The notes beneath the pieces were generated by a model. That model searched no databases. It had not been told where the DNA came from and worked only from the letters and a program-made list of their open reading frames with translations. This document shows positions 24,448-33,365 of a stretch of 64,000 nt of DNA, in pieces. The position numbers were made by a program, and so were the translations under genes. The DNA comes from Arthrobacter sp. StoSoilB20 (lineage in GTDB: Bacteria > Actinomycetota > Actinomycetes > Actinomycetales > Micrococcaceae). The stretch covers positions 186,001 through 250,000 of the forward strand of contig NZ_AP024651.1 in the NCBI RefSeq assembly GCF_019977295.1, written 5' to 3'. Positions within the stretch are counted from its first letter, which is position 1, and every line of letters starts with the position of its first letter.

Positions 24448-26550
24448 ATGGACTCTGCTGACACTCACACCCCGGGCGAGCAGCCCGAAACTCCCTTTCA
24501 CGACATGGACCACTACCTCGCCATCCCGCGGGTCAGCGGCCTCACCCTCAGCCCGGACGGCACGCGCCTGGTCACCACCGTTTCAACGCTGAACGGCAAG
24601 GGCACCGAGTTCGCTTCAGCCCTCTGGGAAATCGACCCCGCCGGCCGGAAGCAAGCACGCCGGATCACCCGCAGCTCCAAAGGGGAAGCGGGTGCAGCGT
24701 TCGCTGCCAACGGCGACCTCTACTTCACCTCGGCGCGCCCGGATCCGGACAGTCCCGACGCTGACCCGGTGAACGCCCTGTGGCTCCTGCCCGCCGACGG
24801 GGGAGAAGCCCGCGTGGTGCACTCGCGCTCAGGTGGCATCAGTTCGGTCATGACCGCGAAGGACGCGGACGCCACGTTCGTGAACGCCGAAGTCCTGGCC
24901 GGATCCGCGGACGAGGAGAACGACGACGAGCGCCGCAAGGCCCGCAAAGACAACAAGGTCTCCGCCATCCTGCACAGCGGCTACCCCGTCCGCTTCTGGG
25001 ATGCCGACCTCGGCCCCGCCGAGCCGCGGATCTTTGCAGTTGAGCAGGGAGAAAACCAGGAACCCGGCAAGCCCTCGACAGTGGACGCTGCCGCTCCGCT
25101 CAAGCTCCGCAACCTGACCACCGGCGTCGGCGGTTCGCTGCGGGAGTCAAAAACGGTGGTGAGCCCGGACGGCAAGACCATCTACACCAGCATGACCAAG
25201 CCTTTGGCGAAAGCGGACAGCCGTGAGGTGCTCGCCGCCATCGACGTCGCCACCGGGAACATCAAAGTGCTGCTGGACCATGAAGGCATGAGCTACTTCC
25301 CGGGGCCCGTCAGCCCGGACAACCGCACCCTTGTGGTCGAAAGCGAAAGCGACACCACGCCCACGCAGGCGCCGCAGGTGAAGCTGCACTTGCTCAACGT
25401 CGCCGGCGGCGAGACCACGGATCTTGAACCGCTGGCCCAGGACTGGGACCGCTGGGCTACCGTGCTCGCCTGGCTCCCCGATGGCAGCGGAGTCCTTGCC
25501 AAAGCGGACGACGACGGCGCGTCGCCGGTCTTCCGTGTCGACGTCGCCAACGGTGGGGTCACCCGGGTGACGCGGGACGCTTCCGCCTATTCCGACGTCG
25601 TGGTTTCTTCTGATGGGACGACGGCGTATGCCCTGCGGAGCTCGTATGAGTTCCCATCCGAAGCAGTCCGGATAGACCTGGCCACCGGCGAAGTGACCAG
25701 GCTGCAAGCCCCGGCCGAACGTCCCGTTTATCGCGGGCACTTGGAGCGCGTGGAAACAACCTCGGAGGATGGAGTGCGCGTGCCCGCCTACCTCGCCCTC
25801 CCCGATGGTGCCTCCGCGGACAAGCCCGCGCCGCTCCTGCTGTGGATCCATGGCGGGCCCCTGGGTTCCTGGAACGCCTGGACGTGGCGTTGGAACCCCT
25901 GGCTGTTGGTGGCCAAGGGCTACGCCGTGCTCCTGCCGGACCCCGCACTCTCTACCGGCTACGGTCAGGAATTCATCCAGCGCGGCTGGGGCGAGTGGGG
26001 CAAGAAACCCTTTACCGACCTCATGGCCATCACCGACGCCGTGGTAGCACGTCCGGACATCGACGAGTCGCGGACTGCCGCCATGGGAGGGTCGTTCGGC
26101 GGGTACATGGCCAACTGGGTTGCCGGGCAAACAGACCGCTTCAAGGCAATTGTCACCCACGCCAGCTTGTGGGCACTCGATCAGTTCGGGCCAACTACCG
26201 ACGCGGCGCAGTACTGGCTAAAGGAAATGACTGCGGAAATGGCCATGGAGAACTCGCCGCACCTCAACGTGGGCAACATCAAGACGCCCATGCTGGTAAT
26301 CCACGGCGACAAAGACTACAGGGTCCCGATCGGCGAGGGGTTGCGTCTCTGGTACGAGCTCCTGTCCTCCTCGCAGCTGCCCGCCGACGACAACGGCCGG
26401 AGTCCGCACCGCTTCCTGTACTTCCCGGACGAAAACCACTGGGTCCTCCAGCCGCAGCACGCCAAGATCTGGTACGGCGTGGTGGAGCACTTCCTGGCCA
26501 AGCAGGTGCTGGGCGAGGATGTTGCCTTGCCGGAGGAACTGGGGGTTTAG
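24448..26550 (+). CDS. S9 family peptidase (acylaminoacyl-peptidase type)
   Basis: 700 aa. A cytosolic serine peptidase with an N-terminal beta-propeller (about residues 15-430, WD40-like PD repeats such as LTLSPDGTRLV and VVSPDGKTIYTS) and a C-terminal alpha/beta hydrolase domain. The catalytic triad is Ser549 in GGSFGGYMANW, Asp623 in HGDKDYRVP and His664 in DENHWVL. HGGPLGSWNAW is the oxyanion region. No signal peptide. ATG 24448 is chosen; GTG 24433 or TTG 24436 would add five or four residues. It has no obvious operon partner. Confidence 0.92.
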   Translation: MDSADTHTPGEQPETPFHDMDHYLAIPRVSGLTLSPDGTRLVTTVSTLNGKGTEFASALWEIDPAGRKQARRITRSSKGEAGAAFAANGDLYFTSARPDPDSPDADPVNALWLLPADGGEARVVHSRSGGISSVMTAKDADATFVNAEVLAGSADEENDDERRKARKDNKVSAILHSGYPVRFWDADLGPAEPRIFAVEQGENQEPGKPSTVDAAAPLKLRNLTTGVGGSLRESKTVVSPDGKTIYTSMTKPLAKADSREVLAAIDVATGNIKVLLDHEGMSYFPGPVSPDNRTLVVESESDTTPTQAPQVKLHLLNVAGGETTDLEPLAQDWDRWATVLAWLPDGSGVLAKADDDGASPVFRVDVANGGVTRVTRDASAYSDVVVSSDGTTAYALRSSYEFPSEAVRIDLATGEVTRLQAPAERPVYRGHLERVETTSEDGVRVPAYLALPDGASADKPAPLLLWIHGGPLGSWNAWTWRWNPWLLVAKGYAVLLPDPALSTGYGQEFIQRGWGEWGKKPFTDLMAITDAVVARPDIDESRTAAMGGSFGGYMANWVAGQTDRFKAIVTHASLWALDQFGPTTDAAQYWLKEMTAEMAMENSPHLNVGNIKTPMLVIHGDKDYRVPIGEGLRLWYELLSSSQLPADDNGRSPHRFLYFPDENHWVLQPQHAKIWYGVVEHFLAKQVLGEDVALPEELGV

Positions 26551-26922
26551 CTCCGGCGCGAACGCCCGTTGGGCGCCCGCTTCCGTTCACTGCAGTGGCG
26601 GTTGCGGGCGTCCGTCGCGAGGTGGTCCTGCTGGGAACTACGGGTACCTGCGACCGCGGTGGGGTACAGGCGAGAGTGTCCCTTGTCGCTCCAGCTGCTT
26701 CAGTTGAGCATTCCATGCCGTTGATACCAGGCCGCCGGCTCCTTCGCCCCAACGTTCCAACGACTTTGCCACCAACGCTGATTGGCGTCACGATTCGGCA
26801 CCTGGATGCACTTGATATGGGTGACGGTCATCGTTGGGAGACGCATGGCCGCCCAGGACGCTACGGATTCGCGGCATTGACTGCGAGCGAACAGTCAGGA
26901 TCAAGTGCTCAAGGAGAAAGAC
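26551..26922 (+). other. Intergenic stretch without a recognisable gene
   Basis: 372 bases. Reading frames here only continue shadows of neighbouring genes and show no family resemblance. AAGGAGA at 26911 is the ribosome binding site of the next gene. Confidence 0.5.
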
Positions 26923-27327
26923 GTGCCGGGCCCGGCAGCAGCGGCCGACCCCAGCGGAGTGTTGAACCGGCACTTTACGAATTGGTGCGGGAAGTTCAAG
27001 ATCTTCCGCACCACCGCCGGCTTCGAAACCGCTACCGGACATGCCGTGTACCCCGCCCATGCTATCCGAGAGGCGGACGGAACTGTCTGGTTGTCGGCGC
27101 TGGAAGGCTTTGAGAAGTCCGGCATCCGTGGGCAAGTCGAAGAAGATGCGTCCTTTCTGGAAATGCTCTTCACGGCGGCAAATTCACCAACCAGGATCCC
27201 GTTGGGGCTGGCCTTGTTGATTGGGGGCGTCCGCTATCAGCTTGTTTTTCAGAACATTTCCGAGACGGGCGGGGACCACATCATCAACGTGGCGTTCATC
27301 AACAGGGGAGAACCGCCCCGGCTCTGA
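26923..27327 (+). CDS. Hypothetical protein
   Basis: 134 aa. No family recognised. GTG 26923 has AAGGAGA seven bases upstream, which decides the start. The sequence looks like a folded soluble protein (HFTNWCGKFKIFRTTAGFETATG, then a two-strand end YQLVFQNISETGGDHIINVAFI) with no membrane segment and one Cys. It could be standalone, since about 110 bases with a GC-rich inverted repeat separate it from the following gene. Confidence 0.6.
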   Translation: MPGPAAAADPSGVLNRHFTNWCGKFKIFRTTAGFETATGHAVYPAHAIREADGTVWLSALEGFEKSGIRGQVEEDASFLEMLFTAANSPTRIPLGLALLIGGVRYQLVFQNISETGGDHIINVAFINRGEPPRL

Positions 27328-27360
27328 AAGTCCGACACCCCAAAGGTCACAATAGGGGTG

Positions 27361-27417
27361 CAGGCGGGCCGGGTTGATGCGCGCGTAACCATCAGCACTG
27401 GGCGCGGCCCGCGCCTG
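27361..27417. terminator. Imperfect GC-rich hairpin, possible terminator
   Basis: CAGGCGGGCCG (27361-27371) can pair with CGGCCCGCGCCTG (27405-27417) with a two-base bulge. No T run. Confidence 0.3.
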
Positions 27418-27439
27418 TCTGTCTCGCTAGGATGGGGGA

Positions 27440-27949
27440 GTGAATCCGACCTTCAGCCTCCGCCCTGCCCGCACCAGTGATGTGGCCGCGATCAAGAGGC
27501 TTGTGGCGCCCTTGGCTGAGGAACGGATCCTCATGGCCAAGGAGACAGTGGCGTACTACGAAAGCCTGCAGGAATTCCGGATCGCCGAGTCTGACGAGGG
27601 TGAAGTCATTGGCTGCGGCGCCCTCCACGTGATGTGGGAGGACCTGGCCGAGATCCGCACTCTTGCCGCCGCGGGCTCCTGGCGGGGCCGGGGCGTGGGG
27701 CACGTCCTCGTAGAAAACCTGCTGGAGGAAGCCCGGGCGTTGGGGGTAAGCCGCGTGTTCTGCCTGACCTTCGAAGTGGATTTCTTCAAGCGCCACGGAT
27801 TCGAAGTCATGGCCGATCAGTCTGCCGTGGATCCGCAGGTGTATTCCGAATTGCTGCGCTCGCATGATGAAGGCGTAGCAGAGTTCCTGGACCTTGCCCG
27901 GGTGAAGCCGAACACCTTGGGCAACACCCGCATGATCAAGCAGCTCTAG
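27440..27949 (+). CDS. argA: Amino-acid N-acetyltransferase (glutamate acetyltransferase type)
   Basis: 169 aa. A short GNAT-only protein of the kind that makes N-acetylglutamate, the first step of arginine synthesis, in actinobacteria (as in the mycobacterial ArgA). It has the acetyl-CoA loop SWRGRGVGHVLVENLLEEAR at about residues 78-97, the typical tail FFKRHGFEV, and the front motif RPARTSDVAAIKRLV. GTG 27440 follows GATGGGGGA. It is not next to other arg genes; the identity rests on overall resemblance and could be another GNAT. Confidence 0.75.
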   Translation: MNPTFSLRPARTSDVAAIKRLVAPLAEERILMAKETVAYYESLQEFRIAESDEGEVIGCGALHVMWEDLAEIRTLAAAGSWRGRGVGHVLVENLLEEARALGVSRVFCLTFEVDFFKRHGFEVMADQSAVDPQVYSELLRSHDEGVAEFLDLARVKPNTLGNTRMIKQL

Positions 27950-28116
27950 GCCTAACCCCCGCATCTACGCGCCGGCAAATCCCCGATCAGCCGCGTCGTT
28001 CAACCCCTCGACGATTATGCGTGATTTAATGCCCTTTTCTTATCTCAACTTGATGGATAAACTGATTGTGGCTTGCTGGGGAAGCTTCCACCACATCGGT
28101 CAATTGAGAGAAGATC

Positions 28117-29565
28117 ATGCAGTCCCACGCGTCCTTTTCAGATGTTTCAGAACTCCAACTCAGCGTGCGCGGTCCAGTGTTCACGCCTGCCGATCCCGGC
28201 TTTGCCGCTGAAGTAGCGGCCTTCAATTTATCTACGCAACACCAGCCCGATCTCGCCTTTGGTGCCCTCGACGCAGAGGACGTCTCGGCGGCAATACGCT
28301 GGGCCGCGGAACGCGGTATGCCAGTATCTGTCCAGTCCACCGGTCACGGTGCCACCAATGCCATTGAAGGTGGCTTGCTGATCAGCACCCGCCGAATGCT
28401 CGAACTCAGTATCGACCCCCTGGAGAAGACGGCCCGCGTGGGTGCGGGCGTCCGCTGGAAGGCTGTGGTGGAACTCGCCGGGACCTTCGGATTGATGGGG
28501 CTCTGTGGGTCTACCACCGATGTTGGCGTGGTGGGCTACACGCTGGGCGGCGGATTGCCGATCCTCGGGCGCAAGTACGGTTTTGCCTCTGACCACGTGA
28601 TTGCGTTCGAGATCGTCACGGCTGACGGCGTGCTGCGGAGGGTGACCAAGGACGAGGACCCGGAGTTGTTTTTCCTGCTGCGCGGCGGCAAGGGCAATCT
28701 GGGAATCGTCACGGCCATGGAATTCCACCTGTTCCCGGGCTCCGACCTCTATGCCGGAGGAATCTACTTTGACGGTGGGCATGCTCCGGAAGTGCTGCAG
28801 GCATTCAGGGATTGGGTGCCTGACTTGCCCGTGGAGGCGTCGGCATCACTCGCTTTCCTGAGGCTGCCGGACATGGACATGGTGCCCGAGCCCCTGCGCG
28901 GAAAATTCGTGATCCATCTCCGTTACGCCTATCAGGGCGATCCGGCGTCCGCGGCAGAGCTCCTTGAGCCGATGCGTCAGAGCGCACCGTTCATGATGGA
29001 TGCCACGGGTCCTTTGGATGCCACGGCGTTCGACTCGATCCACCAGGACCCGGACCAGCCGGTTCCCGTGATGGAACACGGGTTCCTGCTGGACAGGTTG
29101 GATGACCCCTCGGCCGATGCCATATTGCGGCACTTTGGCCCCGGCGTCGAGAGTCCTGTCCTGTTGGCTGAACTGCGGTTGCTGGGCGGCGCCCTGGCAA
29201 GGAGCGCAGATGGTGACGATATTGTGGGTGGTCGCGATGCCGCGTTCAGCTTCTTCATGGGCGCCATTGCCGTCCCGCCTGTGGTTGGAATGCTGCCGGC
29301 GTTGTTCAAGGCCGTCCATGAAGACCTTCGCCCCGCTGCCAACGCCGGAACCTTCGTGAACCTTCACGGCCACTTTGTGGATGCCGAAGACAGGGAACGG
29401 CCCTGGCAGGCATCCGCCCTGGATCGCCTCCGCAAGGCAAAGGCGGAGCTGGATCCGAAGAACATGTTCAGCTTCGGGCACGTGGTGGGGCTTCCGGTCA
29501 TCGACCAGACTGTCCTGCTGGAAGACGTTGTGACTGCCGGTGGCGACGCCGTGCTGAGCAACTGA
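28117..29565 (+). CDS. FAD-dependent oxidoreductase, berberine-bridge (BBE)-like
   Basis: 482 aa. PCMH-type FAD domain (about residues 45-215) and a C-terminal BBE segment (NLHGHFVDAED, RLRKAKAELDPKNMF). STGHGATN gives His77, the usual 8-alpha-histidyl FAD attachment. The second attachment Cys of bicovalent members is replaced by Thr133 in GSTTDVGVVG, so only single covalent linkage is expected, though Cys130 is close. The family oxidises alcohols, sugars or alkaloid-like compounds; the substrate here is unknown. No signal peptide. A 64-aa gene follows 12 bases later. Confidence 0.9.
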   Translation: MQSHASFSDVSELQLSVRGPVFTPADPGFAAEVAAFNLSTQHQPDLAFGALDAEDVSAAIRWAAERGMPVSVQSTGHGATNAIEGGLLISTRRMLELSIDPLEKTARVGAGVRWKAVVELAGTFGLMGLCGSTTDVGVVGYTLGGGLPILGRKYGFASDHVIAFEIVTADGVLRRVTKDEDPELFFLLRGGKGNLGIVTAMEFHLFPGSDLYAGGIYFDGGHAPEVLQAFRDWVPDLPVEASASLAFLRLPDMDMVPEPLRGKFVIHLRYAYQGDPASAAELLEPMRQSAPFMMDATGPLDATAFDSIHQDPDQPVPVMEHGFLLDRLDDPSADAILRHFGPGVESPVLLAELRLLGGALARSADGDDIVGGRDAAFSFFMGAIAVPPVVGMLPALFKAVHEDLRPAANAGTFVNLHGHFVDAEDRERPWQASALDRLRKAKAELDPKNMFSFGHVVGLPVIDQTVLLEDVVTAGGDAVLSN

Positions 29566-29577
29566 GGAGCGGGGATC

Positions 29578-29772
29578 ATGAACAACCGCGTCACGTTCCC
29601 GGACTTCTCCGCCTTCCAGATCGACATCGCCCATGGGCCGTGGTCAGAGGAAGCCCCGGGGGCCGGCGACCGCCATCCCGACCCGGACCTGTTCTCAGCC
29701 TTCTGGCCGGAGTTCCCCACCCGTCAGGAACGGGAACGGGAACAGCCACAGAAACCGGCAGCCGAGGACTAG
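29578..29772 (+). CDS. Hypothetical small protein (64 aa)
   Basis: 64 aa with GAGGAGCGGGG before the ATG and only 12 bases after the oxidoreductase stop, so cotranscribed. Acidic and Pro-rich with no membrane segment (NRVTFPDFSAFQIDIAHGPW, DLFSAFWPEF). No family recognised. A strong terminator follows at once, consistent with it being the last gene of the operon. Confidence 0.62.
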   Translation: MNNRVTFPDFSAFQIDIAHGPWSEEAPGAGDRHPDPDLFSAFWPEFPTRQEREREQPQKPAAED

Positions 29773-29774
29773 TC

Positions 29775-29817
29775 GAAGCGGCAGGGGCAGTTCCCAGCGG
29801 GCTGCCCCTGCCGCTTC
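29775..29817. terminator. Bidirectional terminator between convergent genes
   Basis: Perfect 16-bp stem GAAGCGGCAGGGGCAG / CTGCCCCTGCCGCTTC with an 11-base loop, between the 64-aa gene and the convergent GlxA-type regulator. Confidence 0.85.
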
Positions 29818-29853
29818 CTTGTCGCCGATCCGCGAGAGATCCCGCGCGCCGGC

Positions 29854-30813
29854 TCAGGAAGCGTGCCGGGGTTGGGCGTCGAAACGGCGTCGATAATCCG
29901 TGGGTGTAGTGGAGAAGGCGCTGGCGAAGTTCTGCCGAAGGGTCACGGCGCTGCCGAAGCCGCATTTGGCCGCTACTTGGTCTATCGGCAGGCTGGAGCT
30001 TTCCAGGAGGTGCCGGGCGGCGTCGAGCCTTTGGGAACGCACCCATGCAGATGGAGTGGCGCCGGTGGAAGCCCTGAACGCACGAATGAATGTTCGGCGG
30101 CTCATGTGGGCTTGGCCGGCGAGAGTGTCGATGCTGAGGTCCTCGTCCAAATGTCCCAGCGCCCACTCAAGCATGCGTGCCATGGGGTCCTCGGAGGACC
30201 GGGGTGGCAATGGATGCTCAATGTACTGCGCCTGTCCGCCCTCCCGGTGCGGGGCGATGACCAGGCTGCGTGCCACCTGGTTGGCTGCTGCGGATCCCAG
30301 GCGGGTCCTCACCAGATGGAGGCATGCATCCAGCCCCGAAGCTGTACCCGCCGACGTCAATACGTCGCCGTGATCGATGTACAGGACGGTCCGGTCCAGG
30401 GAGACGTCGGGGTGGCGTGCCGAGAGCGAACTGAAGGCTTCCCAGTGGGTGACGGCGGACCGGCCGTCAAGCAGGCCGGCGTCGGCAACTGGGATGGTGC
30501 CAAGGCAGAGGCCAAGGATGACGACGCCGCGCTGATGGGCCTGCTGGAGTACGTCCCGGAGCTGCCCGTTGGGTTCGCGGCCGTCATCAAACCATGAGGG
30601 CACCACGATGACGTTGGCATCGTCCGCGGCCTCGGGGCCACGGATCCCACCCAGCTGGTAGCCCTCCGCGGTGCGGATGTGGCCCGCTTCATCGGCAAAA
30701 AGACAGGTGTTCCATTCGGCAAGTCCCTGCCGGGAGACTTCGTCGAAAACCATCTGGGGGACCGCGAGGTGGAACATTGTCACGTCGTCGAAGGCATACA
30801 CGGCAATGCGCAA
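29854..30813 (-). CDS. GlxA-type transcriptional regulator (DJ-1/PfpI domain plus AraC HTH)
   Basis: 319 aa from TTG 30813. The N-terminal DJ-1/PfpI (glutamine-amidotransferase-like) domain starts LRIAVYAFDDVTMFHLAVP and has VVILGLCLGTIPVADAGLL near residues 100-120, with Cys in the nucleophile-elbow position. The C-terminal AraC HTH covers about residues 215-312 (SRRTFIRAFRASTGATPSAW, AAKCGFGSAVTLRQNFASAF). It is divergent from an isochorismatase-family hydrolase, a common pairing, so it probably regulates that gene. The start is uncertain; GTG 30801 is the other option. Confidence 0.87.
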   Translation of the reverse strand: MRIAVYAFDDVTMFHLAVPQMVFDEVSRQGLAEWNTCLFADEAGHIRTAEGYQLGGIRGPEAADDANVIVVPSWFDDGREPNGQLRDVLQQAHQRGVVILGLCLGTIPVADAGLLDGRSAVTHWEAFSSLSARHPDVSLDRTVLYIDHGDVLTSAGTASGLDACLHLVRTRLGSAAANQVARSLVIAPHREGGQAQYIEHPLPPRSSEDPMARMLEWALGHLDEDLSIDTLAGQAHMSRRTFIRAFRASTGATPSAWVRSQRLDAARHLLESSSLPIDQVAAKCGFGSAVTLRQNFASAFSTTPTDYRRRFDAQPRHAS

Positions 30814-30945
30814 GGGTCCCCATCTCAATTGGCCTGAATCAATCGTACAAGGGCATTTATGCCACTGGCGATCACCTCCGGAGGCGCAGAGGATGGAATG
30901 GTTGCCAGAAGGCGGCCAAAGAACCAACTCCGGAAAGAGACCAGC

Positions 30946-31578
30946 ATGAGCACCCCCCGCCGCGCCCTTGTCCTTGTAGACATCCAGCAGCAGTACTTCA
31001 GTGGTCCCCTCGAGATCCAGTACCCGCCGCACCGGGAATCGATCGCGATGATCGGCAAAGCCATTGATGCCGCGACGGCCGCAGGTATCCCGGTTGCCGC
31101 CGTCCAGCACAGCTCTGGAGAGGGCGCGCCGGTCTTCGCCCCGGGAACCGCGGAGTACGAGCTCCACCCGGTGGTCGAGGACCGCAGGAAGGACTCCTGG
31201 AAGGATGTCGTCAAGCAGTATGGCTCGGTCTACGCCGACACTGACCTGACAGCGTGGCTGCGGGAGAACGACGTCGACACCGTCACCTTGGTGGGTTACA
31301 TGACGAACAACTGCATCCTGGCCTCTGCCGTGGAAGCGGAATACATCGGGTTCAGCACCGAGGTCCTCTCGGATGCGACCGGCGCCATCAACCTGGCCAA
31401 CGAGGCAGGGTTTGCTGATGCGGAAACAGTCCACACAACCCTGATGGCGTTGCTGCACTCGAACTGGGCGGCCGTCAGCACCACGGATGCGTGGGTCGAA
31501 GCCTTGAACGCGGGGAATGCCCTGGAGACGAGCGACCTGGGAAGTTCGGCAATGGCCGGATCGCTGCGAACACAGTAG
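30946..31578 (+). CDS. Isochorismatase-family cysteine hydrolase
   Basis: 210 aa. Asp12 in LVLVDIQQQY and Cys123 in GYMTNNCILASA give two of the D-K-C triad; the Lys is probably in the RRKDSWKDVVK stretch near residues 81-90. Such enzymes hydrolyse nicotinamide, ureido or isochorismate-like bonds; the substrate is unknown. GGAAAG lies before the ATG. Divergent from the GlxA-type regulator. Confidence 0.9.
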   Translation: MSTPRRALVLVDIQQQYFSGPLEIQYPPHRESIAMIGKAIDAATAAGIPVAAVQHSSGEGAPVFAPGTAEYELHPVVEDRRKDSWKDVVKQYGSVYADTDLTAWLRENDVDTVTLVGYMTNNCILASAVEAEYIGFSTEVLSDATGAINLANEAGFADAETVHTTLMALLHSNWAAVSTTDAWVEALNAGNALETSDLGSSAMAGSLRTQ

Positions 31579-31584
31579 TGCAGG

Positions 31585-31616
31585 CCCTACCCTGTGCCGG
31601 GTCCCCGGTAGTAGGG
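31585..31616. terminator. Hairpin between the hydrolase and dhaK
   Basis: CCCTAC...GTAGGG outer arms (31585-31590 and 31611-31616) enclose CCGGG/CCCGG. It may terminate the hydrolase transcript or lie in the dhaK leader. Confidence 0.4.
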
Positions 31617-31652
31617 TCAGAGCACCAGCCGCAGCACGCCCAGGAGCATCCC

Positions 31653-32654
31653 ATGAAAAAGCTCATTAATGATCCACGCGCAGTGGTGGACGAGTCCGTA
31701 GAAGGGTTCGGCATGGCCCATGCCGACATTGTGGACGTCCATCCCGATCCCAAATACGTCATCCGGAAGGGCGCTCCGGTAGCGGGCAAGGTGGCCTTGG
31801 TCTCGGGCGGTGGCAGCGGCCACGAGCCCCTGCACGCGGGCTTTGTTGGGCTGGGCATGCTCGACGCCGCTGTCCCCGGCGCCGTCTTCACCTCGCCCAC
31901 CCCCGACCAGATCATTCCGGCGACGGTCGCAGTGGACTCAGGTGCCGGCGTCGTCCATATCGTGAAGAACTACACCGGCGACGTCCTGAACTTTGAAACC
32001 GCCGCCGAGATGGCCCAGGCCGAGGGCGTGCGGGTTCGTTCCGTACTGGTGAACGACGACGTCGCGGTGGAAGATTCGCTTTACACGGCGGGCCGGCGCG
32101 GGGTGGGCGGAACGGTGCTGGTGGAGAAGATCGCAGGAGCGTCCGCCCAGCGCGGCGACGACCTTGACGCCGTCGCGGCTGTCGCGGAGCGGGTAGTGGC
32201 CAATGTGAGGACCATGGGCGTTGCCCTGTCCGGTTGCACTGTGCCACACGCGGGCACGCCAAGCTTCGAGCTGGCAGACGACGAGATCGAGATCGGCATA
32301 GGTATCCACGGCGAACCGGGCCGGCACAAGATCGCCATGGAACCCGCCGATGCCATCACGGACCGCTTGCTGGAGCCGGTGCTGGAGGATCTTGCCCTGG
32401 CCTCTGGAGACAAGGTGCTGTTGTTCGTCAACGGCATGGGCGGGACGCCGCAAAGTGAGTTGTACATCGTCTACCGGCGGGCCGCCCAGGTCCTGGCCGA
32501 ACGCGGTGCCACCGTGGAGCGCTCGCTGGTGGGTAACTACGTGACGTCCCTTGAGATGCAGGGCTGCTCCGTGTCGGTGCTGCGCCTGGATGAGGACATG
32601 ATCCGGCTGTGGGACGCGCCCGTCCACACTGCCGCCCTGCGGTGGGGAGCCTGA
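31653..32654 (+). CDS. dhaK: Dihydroxyacetone kinase subunit DhaK
   Basis: 333 aa. Binds dihydroxyacetone covalently for phosphorylation by DhaL. The substrate His is His209 in GCTVPHAGTPSF, and GGGSGHEPLHAGFVG (residues 52-66) is the conserved substrate pocket. The length is normal for DhaK. First gene of dhaKLM; it ends three bases before dhaL. CAGGAG precedes the ATG. Confidence 0.96.
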   Translation: MKKLINDPRAVVDESVEGFGMAHADIVDVHPDPKYVIRKGAPVAGKVALVSGGGSGHEPLHAGFVGLGMLDAAVPGAVFTSPTPDQIIPATVAVDSGAGVVHIVKNYTGDVLNFETAAEMAQAEGVRVRSVLVNDDVAVEDSLYTAGRRGVGGTVLVEKIAGASAQRGDDLDAVAAVAERVVANVRTMGVALSGCTVPHAGTPSFELADDEIEIGIGIHGEPGRHKIAMEPADAITDRLLEPVLEDLALASGDKVLLFVNGMGGTPQSELYIVYRRAAQVLAERGATVERSLVGNYVTSLEMQGCSVSVLRLDEDMIRLWDAPVHTAALRWGA

Positions 32655-32657
32655 GTA

Positions 32658-33365
32658 ATGGGGTTGACCGTTGACTGGGCACTGGACTGGGTGAAGCTCT
32701 CCGCCAAGGCCATGGCCGAACACCGGGTGGAACTGATCGAACTGGACCGGGCCATCGGCGACTCGGACCACGGCGAGAACATGGACCGTGGTTTCCAGGC
32801 CGTGCTGCAGAAGCTTGACGAGGCCCCGCCGGAAACTCCCGGCGCCGCGCTCAAGGCTGCCGCGATGGCCCTCATGTCCAAGGTGGGCGGAGCCGCCGGC
32901 CCGCTGTACGGGACTGCCTATTTGCGCGCAGCTACGGTGCTGGGAGACTCTGCAGACGTCGAGGCCGAAACGCTGGTGGCCGCGCTCGCAGCAGCCCGTG
33001 ACGGCGTAGTTGCGCGGGGAAAAGCCGAGCTTGGCGACAAGACCATGATCGATGCCTGGACACCCGCTGTTGAAGCAGCCCAACAAGCCGCGGCAAGCGG
33101 TGCTGACCCCATTGGCGTGTTGGAAGCGGCCGCCGAAGCTGCCGAAACCGGTGCCATGGCCACCGACCCCTTGGTGGCCCGCAAGGGCCGTGCCAGTTAC
33201 CTTGGGGAGCGCAGCGCAGGGCATCGGGACCCCGGTGCAGCATCCACGGCACTGCTCCTCCGTGCGGCCGCCGCTGCAGCCGCAGGCTCCACCCGCGACG
33301 CGGGCTCCGCGGGTGAGACGGGCTCCGCGGGCTACACGGGCGACACGGGGACCGACTCCGTATGA
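32658..33365 (+). CDS. dhaL: Dihydroxyacetone kinase subunit DhaL
   Basis: 235 aa. ADP-carrying phosphotransfer subunit. The Mg-ADP-binding aspartates are in AIGDSDHGENM (about residues 32-42), and KVGGAAGPLYGTAYLRAA is conserved. The last 25 residues are a Gly/Ser/Thr-rich tail (RDAGSAGETGSAGYTGDTG) not present in most DhaL proteins, encoded by short imperfect repeats. It overlaps dhaM by ATGA. Confidence 0.95.
   Translation: MGLTVDWALDWVKLSAKAMAEHRVELIELDRAIGDSDHGENMDRGFQAVLQKLDEAPPETPGAALKAAAMALMSKVGGAAGPLYGTAYLRAATVLGDSADVEAETLVAALAAARDGVVARGKAELGDKTMIDAWTPAVEAAQQAAASGADPIGVLEAAAEAAETGAMATDPLVARKGRASYLGERSAGHRDPGAASTALLLRAAAAAAAGSTRDAGSAGETGSAGYTGDTGTDSV

Noticed and set aside
25842..27113. 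423-codon frame running from inside the S9 peptidase gene into the following gap
   Set aside because: Most of it is a frame-shifted shadow of the peptidase and its end overlaps the better supported 134-aa gene.
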